Below, in pieces: positions 1-9,904 of a DNA stretch of 64,000 nucleotides. The stretch spans positions 95,427 through 159,426 of the forward strand of contig NZ_GL890969.1 in NCBI RefSeq assembly GCF_000211815.1, read 5' to 3'. The first letter of the stretch is position 1. The number at the start of each line of letters is the position of its first letter. The position numbers were made by a program, and so were the translations under genes. Below the pieces are notes generated by a model. That model searched no databases and was not told the DNA's origin. It saw only the letters and a program-made list of their open reading frames with translations. The DNA comes from Moorena producens 3L (GTDB lineage Bacteria; Cyanobacteriota; Cyanobacteriia; Cyanobacteriales; Coleofasciculaceae).

Positions 1-342
1 TACGGCGATGAAGAATTGGTGCGTCAGGTGCTAATTAACCTGCTGGATAATGCCATTAAGTATACTCCCAAAGGGGGGAAAATTGCTGTCTCTACCATCC
101 ACCGTACTACCCAGAAAGTTCAAGTCAGCGTTTGCGATGATGGTCCTGGTATACCACAAGAAAATCGCGATCGCATTTTTGAAGACCACTTCCGCCTTAA
201 ACGAGACGAAGCTATAGAAGGCTATGGGTTGGGCTTAGCCCTATGTCAAAAGATTATCCGTGCCCACTATGGTCGCATTTGGGTTGATTCACCTATCAAG
301 GGTGGCAGCTGTTTTAACTTCACCTTACCGATTTATCGATAG
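1..342 (+). CDS. Sensor histidine kinase, C-terminal part (5' truncated by window edge)
   Basis: The open frame enters from the left edge and ends at 342, so only the catalytic ATP-binding domain is visible. Its boxes appear in the right order: N box (NLLDNAIKYTP), G1 box (DDGPGIP), F box (RDRIFEDHFRL) and G2 box (GYGLGLALCQKII). This is the kinase half of a two-component sensor that phosphorylates a conserved histidine lying outside the window. A GTG at 16 is in frame but falls inside the N box region and is not the real start. The sensed signal and partner regulator cannot be told from what is present. Confidence 0.9.
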   Translation, partial: YGDEELVRQVLINLLDNAIKYTPKGGKIAVSTIHRTTQKVQVSVCDDGPGIPQENRDRIFEDHFRLKRDEAIEGYGLGLALCQKIIRAHYGRIWVDSPIKGGSCFNFTLPIYR

Positions 343-359
343 CAAATGGGGTTGAAGGT

Positions 360-432
360 TGAAGTTTGTTCCCGTAGCGTGGCCTATTGGCCAAGTTTGA
401 AGTTTGTTCCCGTAGCGTGGCCTATTGGCCAA
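360..432. repeat. Tandem 35-bp direct repeat with GCGTGGCC/GGCCAA core
   Basis: Two identical 35-bp copies (360-394 and 398-432) each contain CCCGTAGCGTGGCC followed by TATTGGCCA, a short palindromic core. Heptamer GTTGAAG repeats lie on either side (351-360, 433-446). Related GCGTGGCC...GGCC cores recur near 24850 and 47620, so this is a dispersed repeat family. It lies between convergent genes. Confidence 0.75.
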
Positions 433-483
433 GGTTGAAGGTTGAAAGCGCTTTAGCAGTTGAACCGATCAGGTAATCGCTGT

Positions 484-1603
484 TCAGTCTTGAGAGCGCA
501 AAGCCGCAATAATTTGAGTATTGGCTTTGGGGAAGGGGAACTGATCTACTTCATCTAAGGTGACCCAGCGAATCTCATCACATTCAATGGGTTGCGGAAC
601 ACCACTGAGATGGCGACAGTGGTGTACACTTAGCACAACACGAAAGTGGCTGTAGGCGTGATTGATTGTGATCAGGTGTTCACCAACCTCAATCTCAATG
701 CCCAATTCTTCCTGAATTTCGCGTTTAATACATTCCGGAACAGTTTCACCAAGCTCAATTTTGCCACCAGGAAACTCCCAAAGACCACCCAATAAGCCTT
801 TTGCAGGTCGGCGGTCGATTAGAATTTGTCCCTGGTCGTTCCAGATTACAGCAACACCGATATTTTTTGTGGGTAGGGGAGAAGATGGTTCTCGCATAGG
901 TATTTCAGATTGAATACCATGATTGTAAGCCTGACAGTAAGATTTCCAGGGACAATCAGGGCAATTGGGAGTTTTCCGAGTACAGATAGTTGCTCCCAAA
1001 TCCATTATTCCGTAGGTTTTACTCTCGAGGATGTTGATGATCCAGTAAGGCTTCTGATCGCTTCCATAATTGTTGAGTGGCTTTGGCAGGTGGTATCGAC
1101 AATGCTACCAATCGTGCTAGTACTCGTTTAACATTACCATCGAGAATAGCCACTGGCTGATTGAAGGCAGCGCTGAGAATACCACCTGCTGTTGTTCTAC
1201 CAATCCCTGATAATGCTAAGACCTGACTCAGCTGTTGGGGAAAAACACCACCATGAGACTGCATAATTACTTTAGCGCAGGCGTGCAAGTTGCGAGCACG
1301 GGAGTAATATCCCAGACCTTCCCAAGCTTTGAGGACTTGCTGTAAGTCAGCAGATGCTAGATGTTCGAGGGTGGGAAATTGCTCCATCCAGCGGTGATAG
1401 TAGGGAATGACCGTTTTGACCTGGGTCTGCTGTAGCATAATTTCAGACACCCAGATGCTATAGGGTTCCCAACTTCGTCGCCAAGGTAAATCTCGACCAG
1501 CTCTGGCATACCAGTCCAAGAGTGATCTTCTTTGTTCCTCAATAATGGAAACCGACAGACTCAGGTGATGTCTGCCGATATTCGATTGGGCATTTTCTCT
1601 CAA
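484..1603 (-). pseudogene. mutY: A/G-specific adenine DNA glycosylase MutY, split by stop/frameshift
   Basis: MutY removes adenine mispaired with 8-oxoguanine. The upstream half (1603-1019) has the glycosylase core: EIMLQQTQV with the catalytic Glu, a helix-hairpin-helix (LSGIGRTTAGG) and the catalytic Asp in ILDGNVKRVLAR. The downstream half (1005-484) begins at MDLGATICT, carries the complete iron-sulfur cluster motif C-x6-C-x2-C-x5-C, and ends in a NUDIX-like 8-oxoG recognition domain (GGLWEFPGGKIELGE). The two frames meet at about 1006-1035: HPRE is followed by a stop, and the rest resumes in another frame. Aligned to the usual HPREFNQxxMDLGA stretch, this looks like a nonsense codon plus one extra base. 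Both halves are otherwise well preserved, so the lesion is recent or a sequencing error. Confidence 0.85.
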
Positions 1604-1640
1604 AAATCTATAGATTCAGCCCTTTTAGGCCAAGGTTTGA

Positions 1641-1988
1641 CTAATTTTCCTCCACAGATTGAGATTCAGCTATTTGCAAAGATTTGTCAAAAACCATACG
1701 TTGTTCAGCGTTCCTAAGGAAATAGCCGCTAACCATGGCTGAAGCCAAAAGGCGACCTAGATTCTCACGGCTAGTACTGATAGTTACACCAAAGTCTTGG
1801 GAAGGCAAGTTTCCCAACATTCCCATAATATTGTTTTCCATCACCTGATAGACTTCCGAAGACGTTGGTCTAGACAGCTGGGTAATGGTTTCTGGACTCA
1901 TCGATTGAACATACTGCCAGAGTAAATTATTGTCAGAATCTTTATCAAAGAACTCAGGAACATGATTGGGATTGGATGCGTTATTCAC
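1641..1988 (-). CDS. DUF760 family protein
   Basis: This 115-residue protein matches the DUF760 family of cyanobacteria and plastids, recognised by the C-terminal stretch DFGVTISTSRENLGRLLASA followed by GYFLRNAEQRM. It has no signal peptide or membrane segment and should be soluble. The N-terminus carries a short acidic, asparagine-rich stretch before LLWQYVQSMSPETI. No biochemical function is established for the family, and none can be derived from the sequence. It lies between mutY and a sigma factor gene on the same strand, with gaps too large to argue for an operon. Confidence 0.85.
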   Translation of the reverse strand: MNNASNPNHVPEFFDKDSDNNLLWQYVQSMSPETITQLSRPTSSEVYQVMENNIMGMLGNLPSQDFGVTISTSRENLGRLLASAMVSGYFLRNAEQRMVFDKSLQIAESQSVEEN

Positions 1989-2177
1989 CGTTTTACCTCC
2001 TAGCGATGGCTAATTCCGGTTTTTCTACTAGAGTCGGCAGCCAATGATGATGTTTATCTGTTTAGCTCTACTGCTTCGTATTTCTAATTACTTTAACAGG
2101 CAAATGACCATGGCAAAGTGGGTGGAACCGAACCATCTAGGATCTGATTTTCTCACCTATTAGTCATTGGTGATTGT

Positions 2178-2216
2178 GAGTCATGACTCATGAGTCATGA
2201 CTCATGACTCATGACT
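2178..2216. repeat. Heptamer tandem repeat (GACTCAT type)
   Basis: Short tandem array of GACTCAT/GAGTCAT heptamers just downstream of the sigma factor stop. Since GACTCAT followed by GAGTCAT is partly self-complementary, the RNA could fold. It is one of many heptamer arrays in this window. Confidence 0.7.
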
Positions 2217-2234
2217 AAACCGACTCAGCACAAA

Positions 2235-3194
2235 TTAACTAGCTGGGATATATTCCCGCATATCCCCTTGACGCTTACGAAGTTTAGCGATCGCTTCTCG
2301 TTCGATTTGTCGCACTCGTTCACGGCTGATGTTGAGGTGTTGACCAATTTTGGCTAATGTCATCGGTTCGACCTCTGCCAAGCCATAACGGAGTCTCAAC
2401 ACCTGCCTCTGCTGCGGTGTCAAATCATCCATGAATTTCTCTAAGTCTAGCTGCATTAACGATTGATTCACAAAGTCTTCTGGTCCAGGACCGGTGTCTT
2501 CGAGCAACTCAACCAATTCTGTATCTTTGTTATCCCCCACTCGCAACTCCAAAGAGAGGGGTTGACGTGCTTGCTCGAAGTACTCTCGCAATTGATCAGG
2601 TGTGAGGTTCAACTCAATTGCCAATTCTGAGATAGTAGCTGTTCGTCCCAGCTTTTGGGAAAGTTGGCGCTGGGCTTTTTTGATTTTGTTTAACTTCTCA
2701 GTAATATGGATAGGAAGGCGAATCGTGCGCCCTTTTTCTGCGATCGCACGAGTAATTGCCTGCCTTATCCACCAGTAGGCGTAGGTAGAAAAACGATAGC
2801 CTTTGGTAGGGTCAAATTTTTCTACACCCCGCTGCAAGCCGATGGTTCCCTCTTGAATCAAGTCCAGCAACTCGAGATTACGCTTAATGTATTTCTTTGC
2901 CACTGCCACCACCAATCGCAAATTGGCTTCCACCATCTTGCGTTTAGCGGATTCACCAACAGCGATGCTAGACTTTAACTGAGAATCCGTTAGGCAAGAT
3001 GCTGTTGCCCACTCAGAAAACGTAGGTTCACGACCCAGCTGTTGGACAAGGGACTCTTTGACTTCCTTTAAGGTTGTTAACTGCTTAACCTTTTTCCCGT
3101 AAGAAATTTCCTGCTCATGGGTCAGTAATGGTACACGACCAATTTCCTTTAAATAGGTACGAACTAAATCTGTAGAGTCCTGAGCGGTTTTCAT
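2235..3194 (-). CDS. Group 2 sigma-70 RNA polymerase sigma factor
   Basis: 319 residues, without the long N-terminal extension of the principal sigma factor, which fits cyanobacterial group 2 (SigB/SigD-like) factors. Region 1.2 is TDLVRTYLKEIGRVPLLTHEQE. Region 2 (about residues 85-155) has NLRLVVAVAKKY, DLIQEGTIGL and the -10 recognition stretch RFSTYAYWWIRQAITRAI. Region 3 follows (TEKLNKI...), and region 4 has the -35 helix-turn-helix MTLAKIGQHLNISRERVRQIE. It would direct core polymerase to consensus-like promoters under stress or altered carbon/nitrogen supply, as known for the group. The subgroup cannot be assigned safely from sequence alone, so no symbol is given. Confidence 0.93.
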   Translation of the reverse strand: MKTAQDSTDLVRTYLKEIGRVPLLTHEQEISYGKKVKQLTTLKEVKESLVQQLGREPTFSEWATASCLTDSQLKSSIAVGESAKRKMVEANLRLVVAVAKKYIKRNLELLDLIQEGTIGLQRGVEKFDPTKGYRFSTYAYWWIRQAITRAIAEKGRTIRLPIHITEKLNKIKKAQRQLSQKLGRTATISELAIELNLTPDQLREYFEQARQPLSLELRVGDNKDTELVELLEDTGPGPEDFVNQSLMQLDLEKFMDDLTPQQRQVLRLRYGLAEVEPMTLAKIGQHLNISRERVRQIEREAIAKLRKRQGDMREYIPAS

Positions 3195-3353
3195 TGAATT
3201 CGATGGCGTTATCAGTGAGATTTAAATTAAGAAAATTAAAGCAGACCCTGCTGGTTTTCCAAACCAGATGATAAGCTTTGTGGGATTCCAGTTAAATCAT
3301 TTTCATAAAATTAACATAACTTAACTAAATTCCCGAAGAGGGTGTAAGGTAAC

Positions 3354-3992
3354 ATGACCCAAACTGTTTGGATTGCCAGACACGGAAACCGCCTTGACTT
3401 TGTTAACCCCGAATGGTTCAACAAGGCAGAGCGACCCTATGATCCACCCCTTTCAATAGATGGTGAACTGCAAGCAGCGCAACTGGGTCAACGCCTTGTA
3501 GGAAAAGGAATTCGGCATATATTCGCCTCACCGTTTTTACGAACTGTCCAAACGGCTAACCAAGTCGCAGAAATTCTGGATTTACCCATTAAGCTAGAGT
3601 TGGGTTTAAGTGAATGGCTCAATCCTGAGTGGATGGCAACTGAACCAGAAAGACTGCCTAATGAAGTATTGCACAAGCAGTTTCAGCGAATTGACACCAG
3701 TTATACTTCCTGTGTAATCCCTGAATATCCAGAAACAAGTGTTGCTTTACTGAAACGAACAGGTGAAACTGCACAACGTATCACCGCTCAATTTTCAGAA
3801 GACTTACTACTGGTTGGTCACGGACCATCAGTAGTTGGAACCACTCAGGGACTAGTCGGTGCCACACAAGACATTAAAGCATCCTTGTGCTGTTTAGTTA
3901 AACTAGTGCGCCAAGAAAAACAGTGGGTGATGGAACTGAATGGAGATACCTCTCACCTGAGTAAGACAGAAGATGTCATCCGGTTTAATTGA
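3354..3992 (+). CDS. Histidine phosphatase superfamily protein
   Basis: 212 residues with the branch-1 histidine phosphatase signature near the N-terminus (WIARHGNR; the His is the phospho-acceptor) and the second catalytic His in LLVGHGPSVVG near residue 160. FASPFLRTVQTA is the typical phosphate-pocket arginine stretch. It is cytosolic with no signal peptide. Substrate cannot be predicted; the family includes phosphoglycerate mutases, SixA-like and sugar phosphatases. It is transcribed divergently from the sigma factor gene across about 160 bp, so the two share an intergenic control region. Confidence 0.88.
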   Translation: MTQTVWIARHGNRLDFVNPEWFNKAERPYDPPLSIDGELQAAQLGQRLVGKGIRHIFASPFLRTVQTANQVAEILDLPIKLELGLSEWLNPEWMATEPERLPNEVLHKQFQRIDTSYTSCVIPEYPETSVALLKRTGETAQRITAQFSEDLLLVGHGPSVVGTTQGLVGATQDIKASLCCLVKLVRQEKQWVMELNGDTSHLSKTEDVIRFN

Positions 3993-4588
3993 AGGGTATA
4001 AGCTTCCATAACATACGAAGGTTTTTTTGTCAATAGTCTACAGCCATAGTCTCCTTTGACTCATCATCTCACACTTCCCTTCGCCCAAGGGGCGACAGTG
4101 GCGCGAACGGGTAAGACCTAGGGCTAATTTAGCTGAGGGACGCTAATGACCCATAACTAATCACCAAAGACCAATGATACACTAACTGTTCGTGAATTTA
4201 CAGGTGTCAAGATAGACAAACTAGCTAAGACACCGTAGTTTCCACGAGGGCTAGAAATTAAGACTGTGCAACAATTTAGGCATCTAGTGGTGGTATAACA
4301 TCTTACCATCACCTAAGGTTGGGCGGCGAGTGTTGCCCCTATTTTCTTGGTATGGGCATGAATCGACGCCTTGCAATGGTCAGTGGTCAATGGTCAGTTG
4401 CATGCATGTAATTAGCACTTAGCCCATAGCTAAAAGCTAGTAGGTGCAAAACAACTGACAATGGACAACTGACCTCAAATCCCCGGGATTGGTGGGGATG
4501 GGCTGAAAATTATCGTACAGCGTGGAGTTGATGGCGGTTGAATCTATGTCCAGTCTAGGCTAGACAGTTCCGCTCTTAGCTAATTTTA
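3993..4588. other. Intergenic region without recognisable gene
   Basis: About 600 bp with stops in all frames and no gene recognised. It contains short repeats of the TGGTCAGT / ACTGACCA kind (4377-4470), including partially complementary TTGTCAGT and CAACTGACAATGG stretches that could pair. No terminator or RNA gene could be assigned. Confidence 0.6.
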
Positions 4589-6859
4589 TTGGTTATGTTA
4601 CCTGAGCATACACCCATGGAATCGAGCACTGGACATCAAAGAGTGGACTATCACCTCTTGAAAGTCCAAGCGGAAATGATTAACCAGATTGCCCAGGTTA
4701 CAAGGGGGACGTTAGTCCTCAATGAATTGCTACCCACCATAGCTAATCAATTACATCAAATCTTGCAAGTGAGTGGCTGTTTAATGTTTCCCACTCACCA
4801 CCCTCCAGCTATGGCAACTCATCAAGTTAGCTTTCCCATTACCCAATCAGTGGAGAGTACAGGCGAGCCATGTCTGATCGAGGTATTTCGCCACCTCTTT
4901 CAGAGTTATCACTCCTGGCTAGCTCAGGGCAAACCGTTGATTATTCCTGAATCCCAGGGAAAACTCCCACCAGAACTGAAGGAATTAACCTATCCATGTG
5001 ACCTCCGTACCATCATGATGGTGCCACTGCTGCATGGGCAGTCTTGTCTAGGTAGTATCACCTTGTATCAGTGCGATCACGAACGAGAATGGACAGTCCA
5101 AGAAATTGCCTTTATCCGAGGGATCGCCGATCATTTTGCCATTGCCCTAACCCACCAAGAACTTGAGCAACTCTATCAAAAACAAAGCCAAGAACTTAAA
5201 CAAAAAGAGTCTGCACTAAAAGTAAGCGAGGCTAGAAACCGAGCCCTCTTAGAAGCGATACCAGATGTAATCTTTCGTGTCAATCGGGATGGCTTTTACT
5301 TGGATTGGAAAGCGGCCATTGAAAACCCTGTGCTGTTTCTCACCAATAACTGTATTGGGAAACATTTACATAACTGTTTACCCACTGAGGTAGCAGGATT
5401 AATTTGGGAGCATGTGGAAATAGCCCTAGAAAGTGATGAGATCCAAGTTATTGAGTCCCCAATCAGACAAGATGGTAAACTCCGCTACTTTGAGGCTCGT
5501 ATTGTTAAAAGTGGGTTAGATGAAGTTGCTGTTATTGTCCAGGATATCACTGAGCGTATTGAAGCACGACTCACCCTAGCACAAGTCAATGATGCTTTGG
5601 AAGTCAGAGTTCAACAACGTACCGCTGCTCTGAGGAAAGCGAACCAAGCACTCAAGGGGGAGATTATTGAGCGCCAGAAGGCAGAAGAGCAGTTGCGGCA
5701 GAGTGAAGAGCGGTTTCGTAATGTTGTAGAAATTAGTAGCAATTGGATGTGGGAGATGGATGAAAATGCTGTCTATACCTACGCTAGTCCCAAAGTCTGG
5801 GACTTACTCGGTTATGAACCATCAGAAGTAGTTGGCAAAACTCCCTTTGACTTAATGTCACAGGAAGAGGCAAAACGTGTGATGGAAATTTTGGCTTCCT
5901 TTACCGTTTTAAAACACCCCTTTAGCAACTTGGAAAATACCAGAATTCACAAAAATCGTCAGTTAGTGGTTCTGGAAACCAGTGGTGTACCAATTTTTGA
6001 TCGTATTGGCAAGTTTTGTGGTTATCGAGGGGTTGATAGAGATATCACTAAACGGAAAGAAACGGAAGTAGAAATTATAAATGCACTGGCTAAAGAGAAA
6101 CAACTTGGGGAGCTAAAATCCCGGTTTATTACCATGACATCTCACGAATTTCGTACCCCTCTAACCACGATTTATTCATCAGCAGAGTTACTGGAACATT
6201 ACGGAACAAAATGGTCAGAATATAAAATAAATAATCACCTACATCGCATTCAAAACATGGTTCAACATATGACCAGACTTTTGAATGATATATTGCTGAT
6301 TGGCAAGGTAGAATCTGGTAAAATAGAGTTAAAATTAACCCCGATAGACTTGGAAAGTTTTTGCACCGATTTAATTTATCAAATCCAGCTTAATGACCGA
6401 AATTATCACACAATAAAATTTACTTATAGCTTAGAAAAGTTTGAAAATAAATTAGGTAGTAATCATGGAAGAAATAATGCGGCTAGTTCGTTCTCATCCG
6501 CCCGACCGTATATGGATGAAAAATTGCTTAGGCAAATTTTGGAGAATTTGCTGAGTAATGCACTGAAGTATTCTCCCAAAGGTAGCACGGTTGAGATTAA
6601 ACTCACTTGCTCTGCCAATCAGGCTATCTTTAAAATCAGCGATCAAGGTATTGGTATTCCTGAAGAAGACCAAGGACTACTCTTTGAGACCTTCTATCGA
6701 GGTACGAATGTCGGTACAATTACCGGCACTGGCTTAGGACTGGCAATTGTCAAAAAGTGTCTCGATATCTACCAAGGTCAAATTGATCTAGAAAGTGAGG
6801 TAACTGTCGGTACAACGTTTACTGTAACCCTGCCAATATATTACGTGCTATCAAATTAA
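4589..6859 (+). CDS. GAF-PAS-PAS soluble sensor histidine kinase
   Basis: 756 residues from a TTG at 4589; an ATG two codons on (4595) is an equally good start. Order of domains: GAF (about 25-195), PAS (about 212-335, ending VQDITER), coiled-coil linker (about 335-370), PAS (about 372-490, ending GVDRDITKRK), HisKA with phospho-accepting His at about 518 (MTSHEFRTPLTTI), and HATPase (NLLSNALKYSPKG, DQGIGIPEEDQ, GTGLGLAIVKK). There is no membrane span, so it senses a cytosolic signal. The stop overlaps the start of the next gene by one base (TAATG), so the pair is co-transcribed and almost certainly forms a phosphorelay with that regulator. Confidence 0.93.
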   Translation: MVMLPEHTPMESSTGHQRVDYHLLKVQAEMINQIAQVTRGTLVLNELLPTIANQLHQILQVSGCLMFPTHHPPAMATHQVSFPITQSVESTGEPCLIEVFRHLFQSYHSWLAQGKPLIIPESQGKLPPELKELTYPCDLRTIMMVPLLHGQSCLGSITLYQCDHEREWTVQEIAFIRGIADHFAIALTHQELEQLYQKQSQELKQKESALKVSEARNRALLEAIPDVIFRVNRDGFYLDWKAAIENPVLFLTNNCIGKHLHNCLPTEVAGLIWEHVEIALESDEIQVIESPIRQDGKLRYFEARIVKSGLDEVAVIVQDITERIEARLTLAQVNDALEVRVQQRTAALRKANQALKGEIIERQKAEEQLRQSEERFRNVVEISSNWMWEMDENAVYTYASPKVWDLLGYEPSEVVGKTPFDLMSQEEAKRVMEILASFTVLKHPFSNLENTRIHKNRQLVVLETSGVPIFDRIGKFCGYRGVDRDITKRKETEVEIINALAKEKQLGELKSRFITMTSHEFRTPLTTIYSSAELLEHYGTKWSEYKINNHLHRIQNMVQHMTRLLNDILLIGKVESGKIELKLTPIDLESFCTDLIYQIQLNDRNYHTIKFTYSLEKFENKLGSNHGRNNAASSFSSARPYMDEKLLRQILENLLSNALKYSPKGSTVEIKLTCSANQAIFKISDQGIGIPEEDQGLLFETFYRGTNVGTITGTGLGLAIVKKCLDIYQGQIDLESEVTVGTTFTVTLPIYYVLSN

Positions 6860-8598
6860 TGATGAGAAAAATATTAGTTATTGAAGATGAAGAGTTTGTC
6901 CGGGAAAACATTATAGAACTCCTGGACGCTGAAGGGTTTGATGTCATTGGAGCAGAAAATGGTCGTGTTGGTGTTAATTTAGCTAAAGGAACTATCCCAG
7001 ATTTAATTATCTGTGATGTCATGATGCCGGAAATGGACGGTTACAGTGTCTTAACATCCCTGCGTCAAGACTCAATGATGGCAACAGTTCCCTTTATTTT
7101 TTTAACCGCAAAGGCGGCTAAAAATGATTTTCGTCAGGGTATGGAACTAGGGGCAGACGACTATATTACCAAACCCTTTACCAGAGCAGAGCTCCTAGGG
7201 TCAATTGCCAGTAGACTCAAAAAAAAAGCTGCTGTTCATAAGCATTACAATACTGAACTTCAGGAAGCTAAAAATAAACTCAATTACTTGATCCACCATG
7301 ACAGCTTGACAAACCTACCTAATCGCCTGTCGTTGCGAGAACGGTTTAAGCAAGTAAAACAACACATCGACGATAATCAAAAACTGGTTACCTTTCTGTG
7401 TTTGGGTTTAGATCGGTTTAATCAAGTTAACAATAATCTGGGTCATTTTTGGGGAGATTACTTACTAAAATTTGTGGCTGAAAACCTCACTAATTGTGTG
7501 GATATTCAGGGTACAGTTGCTCGTTTAAATGGCGATAAATTTGCCGTTATTATAGCCACAGCTCAACACAAAAAAGATGTCATAAATGTTGTCAAAAGCA
7601 TTCTTGAGAGCCTCTATCAAACCATCGTTCTGGATGATCAAGAAGTTTTTATAACCGCCAGTATTGGTATTGCAATTTATCCCCGTGATGGTGAAGACGT
7701 TGAACAATTACTCAATCATGCCAACCAGGCGATGCTTCAGGCAAAGCGTCACGGTGGTGATCAATATCAGTTTTACACCAGTGCCTTGAATGTCAATTCT
7801 TCAAATCATCTTACCTTGCAGAGTAGCTTACGCTATGCTTTGGAACGGGAAGAATTCCAGGTTTACTATCAACCCCAAATCAGTCTCGAGACAGGAAAAA
7901 TTGTTGGTGCTGAAGCTCTATTACGTTGGCATCATCCAGAACTTGGTTTGATTCCACCAGCAAAATTTATTCCGATTGCGGAAGAAACGGGTCTAATTCT
8001 ATCCATTGGAGAATGGATATTACAGCAGGCTTGTCAGCAAGCTAAAGTCTGGCAAAATGATGGATATACCTCTTTTCGTATAGCAGTAAATATATCAGGT
8101 CGTCAATTTAATAAACCGGAATTTTACCATAATTTAGTCAAGATTTTGCAGTCAACTGAGTTAACCTATCGAACTCTAGAACTAGAACTAACTGAAAGTA
8201 TACTAGTAAAAAACACTGAGACGGCTATTCGTCAGTTAAATGATCTAAAAAACCTAGGCTTAGAAATTGCAATTGATGATTTTGGTACCGGATATTCTTC
8301 ATTAAGCTATTTACAACAATTTCCCTTTGACGTTCTCAAAATTGATCAGTGCTTTGTCCGTAATATTGTGCAGAAACCTAACCAGGCTGCTATTACTAAG
8401 GCTATTATACAAATGGCAAAAAGTTTAAATCTACAACTGATTGCTGAAGGAGTAGAAACTCAAGAAGAATTGGATTTTATTTATTCTCATAAATGTGATC
8501 GAGTTCAGGGTCATTTGATTAGTAGGGCTTTACCAGCGTCGGAATTTAAACGTTTACTCAATAGCGGTATTGGCTTCCCACTACCTCAAGTCAATTAG
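6859..8598 (+). CDS. Response regulator REC-GGDEF-EAL (probable c-di-GMP phosphodiesterase)
   Basis: 579 residues: receiver domain (1-125) with phospho-acceptor Asp at about 53 (ICDVMMPEMDG) and the conserved Lys in ITKPFTRAE, then GGDEF (about 150-310), then EAL (about 325-565). The diguanylate cyclase signature is degenerate, reading LNGDKF where GG(D/E)EF is expected, so cyclase activity is unlikely. The EAL domain keeps EALLRW, ELTES, IDDFGTGYSSL, LKID and AEGVET, consistent with active c-di-GMP hydrolysis. The degenerate GGDEF may bind GTP as a regulatory site, as known for other tandem proteins. Translationally coupled to the kinase upstream. Confidence 0.93.
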   Translation: MMRKILVIEDEEFVRENIIELLDAEGFDVIGAENGRVGVNLAKGTIPDLIICDVMMPEMDGYSVLTSLRQDSMMATVPFIFLTAKAAKNDFRQGMELGADDYITKPFTRAELLGSIASRLKKKAAVHKHYNTELQEAKNKLNYLIHHDSLTNLPNRLSLRERFKQVKQHIDDNQKLVTFLCLGLDRFNQVNNNLGHFWGDYLLKFVAENLTNCVDIQGTVARLNGDKFAVIIATAQHKKDVINVVKSILESLYQTIVLDDQEVFITASIGIAIYPRDGEDVEQLLNHANQAMLQAKRHGGDQYQFYTSALNVNSSNHLTLQSSLRYALEREEFQVYYQPQISLETGKIVGAEALLRWHHPELGLIPPAKFIPIAEETGLILSIGEWILQQACQQAKVWQNDGYTSFRIAVNISGRQFNKPEFYHNLVKILQSTELTYRTLELELTESILVKNTETAIRQLNDLKNLGLEIAIDDFGTGYSSLSYLQQFPFDVLKIDQCFVRNIVQKPNQAAITKAIIQMAKSLNLQLIAEGVETQEELDFIYSHKCDRVQGHLISRALPASEFKRLLNSGIGFPLPQVN

Positions 8599-8622
8599 AT
8601 TAGTTTCACAAAGCGCAAAAAA

Positions 8623-9736
8623 ATGGTAAGAACAAAAATTATGTTAATTGAAGATGAACCTTCAGTACGAGAAAATATACTGGAGTTACTGGAAGCTAAA
8701 TATTTTGAGGAGATTGCTGGTAGGAATGGTCGGATTAGTATCGAGTTAGACCATTATAAACGCTAAATTTATTATTTAAGATGTTATAATGCCAAAAATT
8801 GATGGCTATAAGGTATTGCATGCGTTGCGCAAACATCCTGCTACGGCAACCATTCCTTTTATGTTTCTCACAGCTAGAGCTGAAAAAACTGATCAGCGCC
8901 AAGGAATGGAATTAGGAGCAGATGATTATCTGACCAAGCCATTTACTAGAGTAGAACTACTAGGAGCAATTACTACTCGATTGTAAAAGCAAGCTGCCCT
9001 TGAGTTGCAAAAAGATAAAAAACTGGATGATTTGCGCAGCCATATTAAACTGTCTTTGCTCTATGAAATGGATAAACCCCTAAATCGGATTCTGGATATT
9101 TCCAAACTAATCATGGAGAAATGGTAGAGTTTGGAACGATATCAAATTAAGACTATGGCAGAAGATATCCATCAGTCTGCTGAACGGTTATTAAGGTTAA
9201 TTCAGAACTTTTGACTTTATGCAGAGCTTGAAATGAACGCTACAGATTCCAAAAAATAATAAAATCTGCGAAAGACTACCAGTAAATTACCTAATCCGGT
9301 TCTGGCTAATTTGATTCAGAATATTGCTCAAAAAACAGGACGGGTTGCGGATTTGCAATTAGATTGGGAAGAGGCTACTATTGCTATGTCGCCAAACCGA
9401 CTTAATAAAATGTTGGAAGAGTTAATTAATAATGCCTTTAAATTATCATAAGAGGGAACACCTGTTTGGGGAAATAGCTATTCAGAAAATAATACCTTGA
9501 TCTTGTCAGTCCACGACAAGGGGCAAGGGATATCTGAAGCTGAAATGGCCGAATTGAAAGCTGACTTACAATGTAAAGGTAACTTTTACGAACAACAAGG
9601 CTCAGGGTTGGGGCTGCTGATTGCTAAACGTCTAGCTGAGTTACACGGTGGTAAATTAAGAATAGATAGTACACTAGGAGAACAAACTACAGTGCAAGTA
9701 ATGCTACCCCTAATCTCCAAAGGGCTAATCCCTTGA
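8623..9736 (+). pseudogene. Decayed response-regulator/histidine-kinase hybrid
   Basis: Starting 25 bp after the previous stop, a receiver domain begins well (KIMLIEDEPSVRENILELLEA). It then breaks by a frameshift near 8750 with a stop just before DVIMPKIDGYKV, and continues to LTKPFTRVELLGA. After a stop at 8984 come remnants of a dimerisation region (LSLLYEMDKPLNRILDISK), interrupted by several further stops. The last part is an HATPase C-terminus (SVHDKGQGISEAEM, GSGLGLLIAKRLAELHGGKL) ending at 9736. Its receiver resembles that of the neighbouring REC-GGDEF-EAL protein (both ADDYxTKPFTRxELLG), suggesting descent by local duplication followed by decay. Not expected to make a functional protein. 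Confidence 0.85.
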
Positions 9737-9904
9737 CCAAAAACCATTTAGGATATAGCATTTACCATGGACTTTCTTTCCTTCAGTTGGTAGCTATCCT
9801 AGGAGAGAGAATAGTCTATTTTAGGAGATGACTTGGGTAGGTTATATGCTTAAACCAAGAAGTGGAGGTATTTTGTAACTTGGGTAGTAATTAACTTAAC
9901 CGTT

